Positions 59,273 to 64,000 of a stretch of 64,000 nucleotides of DNA are shown piece after piece. Position 1 is the stretch's first letter; each line of letters opens with the position of its first letter. This stretch comes from Staphylotrichum longicolle. Lineage: Eukaryota; Ascomycota; Sordariomycetes; Sordariales; Chaetomiaceae. Under the pieces are notes generated by a model. The model was not told the origin of the DNA and did no database searches. It saw nothing but the letters and a program-made list of their open reading frames with translations. Location of the stretch: assembly GCA_019096155.1 (NCBI GenBank), contig JAHCVI010000002.1:3906001-3970000 (forward strand), given 5' to 3'. The translations under genes and the position numbers were made by a program.

Positions 59273-59385
59273 GACTGGAGCGCGATTCGAACGCGCGCCT
59301 CTTGCGAGAGTAGAATACACCCCATTTTGTGGGGAAGACACTGAGTTCTTGAGTCTACCGCCTTAGACCACTCGGCCATCCAGCC
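59273..59385 (-). tRNA. tRNA-Leu(CAA) with a 33-nt intron
   Basis: Read on the minus strand. Acceptor GGCTGGA pairs with TCCAGTC (one G-T). The D arm is TGGCCGAGTGGTCTAAGGC (A box). The anticodon stem GTAGA/TCTAC encloses CTCAAG plus T, so the anticodon is CAA. An intron (59315-59347) follows position 37 and folds as CCCCA-CAAAA-TGGGG. The long variable arm CTC-GCAA-GAG is expected for tRNA-Leu. The T arm is GCGCG-TTCGAAT-CGCGC (B box). A short T run just downstream (about 59266-59269) can end Pol III transcription. Intron-containing tRNA-Leu(CAA) genes are usual in fungi. Confidence 0.95.
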
Positions 59386-60418
59386 ATTGGATGAAAGAAG
59401 GCGTCAGAGCCAACGTACAGAAACCCCCACCCCCGCATCCCAGCTGACCGGATCCCATGTTTCTATTCCAGGAATATCAAACTCCCAACGACTCAAAAAT
59501 TGGCAGTTGGATTGTTAGAGTGAGTTGATAAGGTCACTGGGCTAACCAGTGATTTTCTGCACGGGCAACACTGCCTCCAATTTAGCTGCCTGTCAAGAGA
59601 TAGTTAGCATTGTTGGAAGCTGCAGCTGAACTGCAGCTGAATCCTTGGGTACAGCTGGCTGTGGCTGGTGCTTGCCTGTTGGTTCATGGCCGGCGCTTCG
59701 AGCCGCACCGAAGGCATCCCGCTCCGTGTGGGCACGGTAGGGTGTCGTTGTTGCGGGAAAAGCGCATTTACCCAATCGCAGCACTCCGAGTGACACCACG
59801 GTATATTCCATGCGACTCTGCGGTGGCATTGAGCAAATGCAATACAATCTGAGGTACCTAGCTTTTGAGGTGAAAGTTTGAACAATGCTAAAATAAAACA
59901 AATAGACGCCCGGTAGAACAACAGTCAAGAGGCGGTTCCAGTTGTCTTCACCGAGTTAGGCCTCTAGTCCACGAGGCTGAGTCTCCAAACCTCAAATCGT
60001 AAAGGCACACACTCCCCGCCTCGGCTGCAGTCAACGCCTCAACGTCGCCTCGTGGCCTGGCAACCGGCCGCATATTGACCTGTGCATGATCCTGGCCATG
60101 GATATTGCACTGCAGCAGCAGCATACGAGAAGGAGATATTGCTCTCTCCGCCACCGCCAACTCCGCCAACTCCCAACAACACTCGCCGGATCCTCCACGA
60201 CAACCCCACGCCGACCGAGTGACTCTGTCGACTCGCGGCCGATCGTCTTGCATGACGGCCAGGAGCAAGGTTGACAATTCTATTCTCGGCCGCAACCACG
60301 CTCGGTCAGGTTGGCGATGCATCGACAGCTGGTTAGTGATTGCTCACGAAGCCAGGCCGTGTTGGTCTGCCAGAGAAGGTGAAGGGGGAATCACAGACGT
60401 AGAAGTGTAGATTCCGTC

Positions 60419-60426
60419 TATATAAG
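60419..60426 (+). promoter_or_regulatory. TATA box of the small secreted-protein gene
   Basis: TATATAAG lies 173 bases upstream of the ATG at 60599, followed by a long CT/CA-rich leader. This is a strong match to a TATA element and suggests regulated, high-level expression. Confidence 0.55.
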
Positions 60427-60598
60427 AGTGCCATCTGCCTCTCTCTCATCTTTCCTCTCTCCATCATCACCATCAACGCACATCAACAACACACTCGACT
60501 CCCATCCCATCAACCATAACTTCTCTCTTTTCGTGACGATCCCCCAAGAAACCTCTTCACACCCTCCCAAAAGAAAAACCTCACACCAACCGCCCAAG

Positions 60599-61276
60599 AT
60601 GCAACTCACTCTCACCAACATCCTCCTGCTCCTCGCCCCCCTCACTACCGCCTTGCCGACATCATCCCTCTCCCAGCGGAACTCAGACCCTAACACCAAC
60701 CCCATCCTCACCACCCGCGCCTGCCCGCGCGTCTTCCCCGCCTCCACCCCGCGCCTCAACCTCCTCAACTACCCCGACATCTCCGTCACCACAACCCGTA
60801 TGTTTCCCCCCCCTCCCCCCTTCTTCCCCCTTTTTACTCTCCGTTCCAACAGACACACAAAGACTAACACACCCACTCTCTCTCTCTCCCAAAAGAAACA
60901 CTAACCTTCACCCTCCCCCCTTCCGCCCCGGGCCCCTGCACCCTCCGCGCCCGCTTCCCCCGCGCTGGGAAGTCTTTGACTCTTCCCTCGTCGCCAACCC
61001 CACCGGCCCGGGCCTGCCCGTCAACGTCTTCGCCGTCGACGGCCCCGCCGCCGGCGCCCTGGTCGGCACGGTGCGGTTCGCGACGAGCACGCCAAAGACC
61101 AACGAGGAGAGATCGTCACCATCAACTCGTTCGCCTGCCGCGAGCGGATGAGCTTCCGCTTCGAGCTGGCCGGCGTCGTCGGGGAGGTGGGGTTCGTGAA
61201 CGGGGAGGATGGGGTCGGTGGGAGGGCGGCGTGGAGGTTGTTTGGGGTTGTTAGAAGGAGAGGAGAGGAACGGTAG
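60599..61276 (+). CDS. Small secreted protein, possibly But2-C-like, with two frame breaks
   Basis: Exon 1 (60599-60797) encodes a signal peptide (MQLTLTNILLLLAPLTTALP) and a short mature start. The intron (60798-60895) has branch GACTAAC and acceptor AAAAG. Exon 2 continues QTLTFTLPPSAPGPCTLRAR, but the expected continuation (WEVFDSSLVANPTGPGLPVN, VFAVDGPAAGALVGTVRF) is one frame back from 60966. The last block (IVTINSFACRERMSFRFELA) is one further frame back from 61112, to a TAG at 61276. Both breaks behave as single-base losses, the first in CCCCC. The layout (secreted, LNVF-like strand, GTV, then INSFxCxxxMSFRFE) resembles secreted fungal proteins with the But2 C-terminal domain; their biochemical role is unknown. 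Either a fresh pseudogene or base-call deletions. Confidence 0.6.
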
Positions 61277-62153
61277 GAGCCAGCCACGAGAAGGGGGCGT
61301 TTTTTTATTGGATTTATCTGGCTGGGGAGGTCGGGGTAAACAGGGTAGGAGGTTGGGGGGAGGTTTGGGGGATGGAGGTGAGAGAGGGAGGAACGGACGG
61401 GGGTTTAGGGTTCTCGCTTCATTGGTTTTGGTTGTTTGTTTGCTTGGGTGGGTGGCTGGGGGATGGGAGGAATGGGATTCTCGGTTCTGCTGAGTTTGGG
61501 GGTAATTGTTGATGCTGGATTCAGGGGCTTAATTGTTGATTGCAGGTCGGGTTCGGGTTCTCTCTCTCTCTCTCTCATGATCGGAATATCTGGTGTGTTT
61601 CTTTTCGAGTTACTTGGGCGTTAATACCACACAGTTCAGAAGGTGAACCTTCTTTGAATCTTCTCAGCCATCTATCTAGTGCAACTTGAAGTGTGGTAGG
61701 TCTAGCTGACCCTTCCTAGAGCTTGCCGCAGTCGCTCCCGTTTGCAGCCAACTCAGACGCGGTCAAACACACCCACCCTTCCCGACACACAGAATGCATA
61801 GGTAGGTCATCTCCACCGCATCAATTATTCTTCGCATGCTCCAAGCTACGTAAGCTCCGTCTATCATCCAGTGTAAAAACAAAAGAAAGATTACTAGAAA
61901 ATAATCTGCATCGCCCGACCATAGACCTCGTGCACTCATACCCTCCTTCCCTCGGTCCAAGACTCGCCCACGAGAAGCAAGCCGCCTCGGTAAAAGCGAG
62001 AGAGAAAAAAAAGATAATGCTAGAAAAAAGACAAGGGAGAGTATCCCCGGGTATCCCTAGTAGTAAAATAAAGAGTAAGTGCGTAGCAACCTTATAGGCG
62101 TCATCCCCAACCGTCTATCCACCCCCAGTTTTACTCCCATCCATCCATCACAA
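61277..62153. other. Convergent intergenic region
   Basis: About 0.88 kb between the secreted-protein gene and the 3' end of the kinesin gene. It includes a (TC)8 run at 61561-61576 and G-rich stretches near 61.3-61.45 kb. No gene recognised. Confidence 0.5.
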
Positions 62154-64000
62154 TTACCACACCCCAACCCTCGGACTCGCCACGCCACTACCACTCCCAC
62201 TCTCACTCCCGCTCCCCATCCCAAAGCTCTGGTCAATCTTCATGATCCAGTCCATCTTATCCCGCTCGCTGCGCGCCGCAAACAGCCACGTATTGTCCGT
62301 CCCGTAGACCGCAAACACGCCCGCCTGCAGCCGCTCGCTGAGCCTGCTGATCCCCACCCCTCCTCCTCCTCCTCCTCCTCCACCACCACCACCGCTAGTC
62401 GCGCCGTTAGGGGTATTGAAGCCACTCCCGCTCCCGCTCCCACCTCCGTTGGTGCTCCCGCCAGCTCCCCCCGGCCACAGCGAGGCGATCAACCTCCCCG
62501 TCCCGCCACCACTGGCGGGTGGAGCAGGCGACCGCGACGGCACAGGCGACACGCCCCTCCTGGGCGTCCCATGCCCACTCCCATCCCCATTCAGCCCCTG
62601 CCCGTCATCGCGTAACCCCCGACGACCCTGCCCATCCCCACGATCATGATCATGATCATGATCGTGCTGATGCAGATTCAACAGCCCCAAGATCCCCGGC
62701 TGCCCATCCACACGCGCATTCCTCAAGCTCACCACCCCGACCTCCTCCCCGTCCCCGACCGAGTGCACGTGCAGGTACGGCCGGCGCAATTCCACAAACC
62801 GCTTCACCCACCGCGTCGACTCGGCGTTGGGCACGAGCAGGTAGCCGCCGCGCAGCACCGCCGGGTTCTTGGGCACGCGAATGACCGTCGCGATGAAGCT
62901 CGGCGTCGTCGTCGTTTGATGATGCGGGCCCGGGCCCGATGAGGATGAAGGGGAGGAGGGGCCCGTGATGCCGTCTGGCGGCGGGGAGGTGTTGGCGGGG
63001 GAGAGGATGGTGAGAAGGGGGTCAGGGTAGCGGTGCCAGAGGGCGAGGCAGCGGGTGAGGAGTTCGGTTTGGGAGGGGGTGTATTGGGGTTCGGGGAGGG
63101 GGCTGGGCGGTGTTGCTGGATCTTCCGGGGGTGGCGAGTTGATTGTGTCGTCGGGGGTGGGGACGGGGCGAGTTTGGGCGAGTCGGGTTCGGGGGTGTCG
63201 TCTTTGAGGAGTTCGGCGATGGAGTCGGCGTCCGAGTTCAGGGGCGGGGGAGGGAGTTCCGAGTCGTCATCTTGAGGCTCGTCGAGAGGATCGGAGCCGT
63301 CTCGGAAGCCAATCTTTCTGAGGAAGGATTGCACCGCTCCCATCTCGGCCATCATCCGCCGCTTCTTCCTCGACCCGACGTAGTCCGCCACCAGCGACAC
63401 GCCCCGCGGCGTCCACGCCGTCAAGTTCTCCTCGCCCTTGACGTAGTCGTGCTGGCTGTTCATCCGCCAGAGGTCGCCAACTCTTTTGATCGGCGCGGGC
63501 CGCATCTGCAGAGTGAAGATGCCCGTGGCCGCGTGGACGATGCGCACGTGCTGCCACAGGGCCGAGAACATGGACGTTTGCCGGACAAAGGAGCGCGATA
63601 AGATCTGGCAGCACACGTCGAGCGAGAACTTCATGGGCTCGGCCAGCTTCTCGGAGCTGATCTCCCACGAGACGGCCATCTGCACGCGGTACTTATCCGC
63701 CGTGACACGGTCGAGGAGCAGCGAGTTGTGCAGGCTCGAGTCCCACTGCCCAATCATGGTGATGCTGCGCGTGCCGTTGGCGTTGGTGCGGAACGTGGGC
63801 GCGGACGCCAGCTTGAGGGGGATGTCTGGGCTGGCGGTGCCCATATCGGGCGTCTTGCCGGCGTGGTCGACCAGCTGGACCTTGCCGGCGTGCATCGCCG
63901 TGACGTCGTCCCACGGCAGCGCGTCGCCCGAACTGTGCGTGAGGTTGATCGCGATGCGCCGCTGCAGGCCCTGGTGCAGCTGGAACGTGCCGCTGTCCAG
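62154..64000 (-). CDS. Kinesin-3 (KIF1A/UNC-104 type), C-terminal part, cut by the window edge
   Basis: The visible part, read leftwards from 64000, begins inside the kinesin-3 tail (TFQLHQGLQRRIAINLTHSS, SGDALPWDDVTAM). It continues with SITMIGQWDSSLHNSLLLDR, VQMAVSWEISSEKLAEPMKF and NSQHDYVKGEENLTAWTPRG. It ends in a PH domain (NPAVLRGGYLLVPNAESTRW, VKRFVELRRPYLHVHS, then GVFAVYGTDNTWLFAARSER). These motors carry endosomes and vesicles along microtubules, and the PH domain binds membrane phosphoinositides. The PH domain contains long inserts: His-Asp repeats, Gly/Ser tracts and poly-Gly. The frame changes once near 63153-63169, in C/G-rich sequence; one missing base there would join KLA to PDDTINSPPPEDP. 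The motor domain lies beyond the right edge. Confidence 0.85.

Larger units (their letters stand above)
58759..60598. other. Intergenic region containing tRNA-Leu
   Basis: 1.84 kb between the divergently transcribed methyltransferase and small secreted-protein genes. It contains the tRNA-Leu at 59273-59385 and a TATA element at 60419. The remaining sequence shows only short random ORFs. The last 170 bases are CT/CA-rich leader. Confidence 0.55.

Noticed and set aside
1..64000. CRISPR arrays, prophage-like or bacterial mobile elements
   Set aside because: No regularly spaced direct repeats of the right kind, and the gene structure is fungal throughout.

Overview
The window reads as nuclear DNA of a filamentous ascomycete, most likely a Sordariomycete close to Sordariales. 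Genes are GC-rich with many short introns (about 50-100 bp, GT..AG, branch sites of the CTAAC/CTGAC type). The gene set is typically pezizomycete: an NMR/NmrA-type nitrogen regulator, a Raf2/DIM-7-like RFTS protein, a YOR1-like ABC transporter and a GtaA-type glutaminase. Nothing prokaryotic, no CRISPR array and no intact transposon was seen. The species is not identifiable from the sequence alone.

Layout. 1-0.44 kb (-): decayed flavin monooxygenase copy. 1.0-5.7 kb (+): large telomere-type OB-fold protein. 7.4-9.9 kb (-): malic enzyme, followed by about 4.3 kb without a recognisable gene. 14.3-16.3 kb (-) and 17.3-20.5 kb (+): RAD7 and RAD16, head to head. 21.4-24.1 kb (+): secreted glutaminase. 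25.2-26.5 kb (+): Tra2-like RRM protein. About 3.4 kb of intergenic DNA. 30.0-34.5 kb (+): YOR1-like ABCC transporter. 35.9-37.1 kb (-): Ser/Thr-rich single-pass membrane protein. 38.2-39.3 kb (+): FCF1 in ten small exons. About 6.3 kb with no recognised gene. 45.6-46.9 kb (+): NMR. 47.8-48.6 kb (-): ERG2. 49.1-49.9 kb (+): CSL4. 50.8-51.8 kb (+): SEC2-type GEF. 52.3-53.8 kb (-): PUS4. 54.4-56.8 kb (+): RFTS protein. 57.2-58.8 kb (-): SAM methyltransferase. 59.3 kb (-): intron-containing tRNA-Leu(CAA). 60.6-61.3 kb (+): small secreted protein. 62.2-64 kb (-): C-terminal part of a kinesin-3.

Functional links. Genome maintenance is well represented. RAD7 and RAD16 are the two partners of global-genome nucleotide excision repair and share one 1-kb divergent intergenic region. 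The first large gene is a telomere-type OB-fold protein, and the RFTS protein resembles the heterochromatin H3K9-methylation adaptor. RNA metabolism is represented by FCF1, CSL4, PUS4, the Tra2-like protein and the tRNA. These are mostly conserved housekeeping genes, and the window does not show a clear accessory gene cluster.

Most distinctive points: (i) the roughly 1520-residue telomere-type protein with OB-like ends and a huge acidic linker; (ii) a RAD7 gene model whose ATG is split by an intron and whose second donor site lies inside a perfect 10-bp hairpin; (iii) an FCF1 gene that needs a GC-AG intron; (iv) several possible N-termini for malic enzyme; (v) repeated -1 frame breaks in C/G-rich stretches of SEC2-like, kinesin and secreted-protein genes, which look more like base-call deletions than biology. 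All exon models were built by eye from splice signals, phase and remembered family conservation; no alignment was run.
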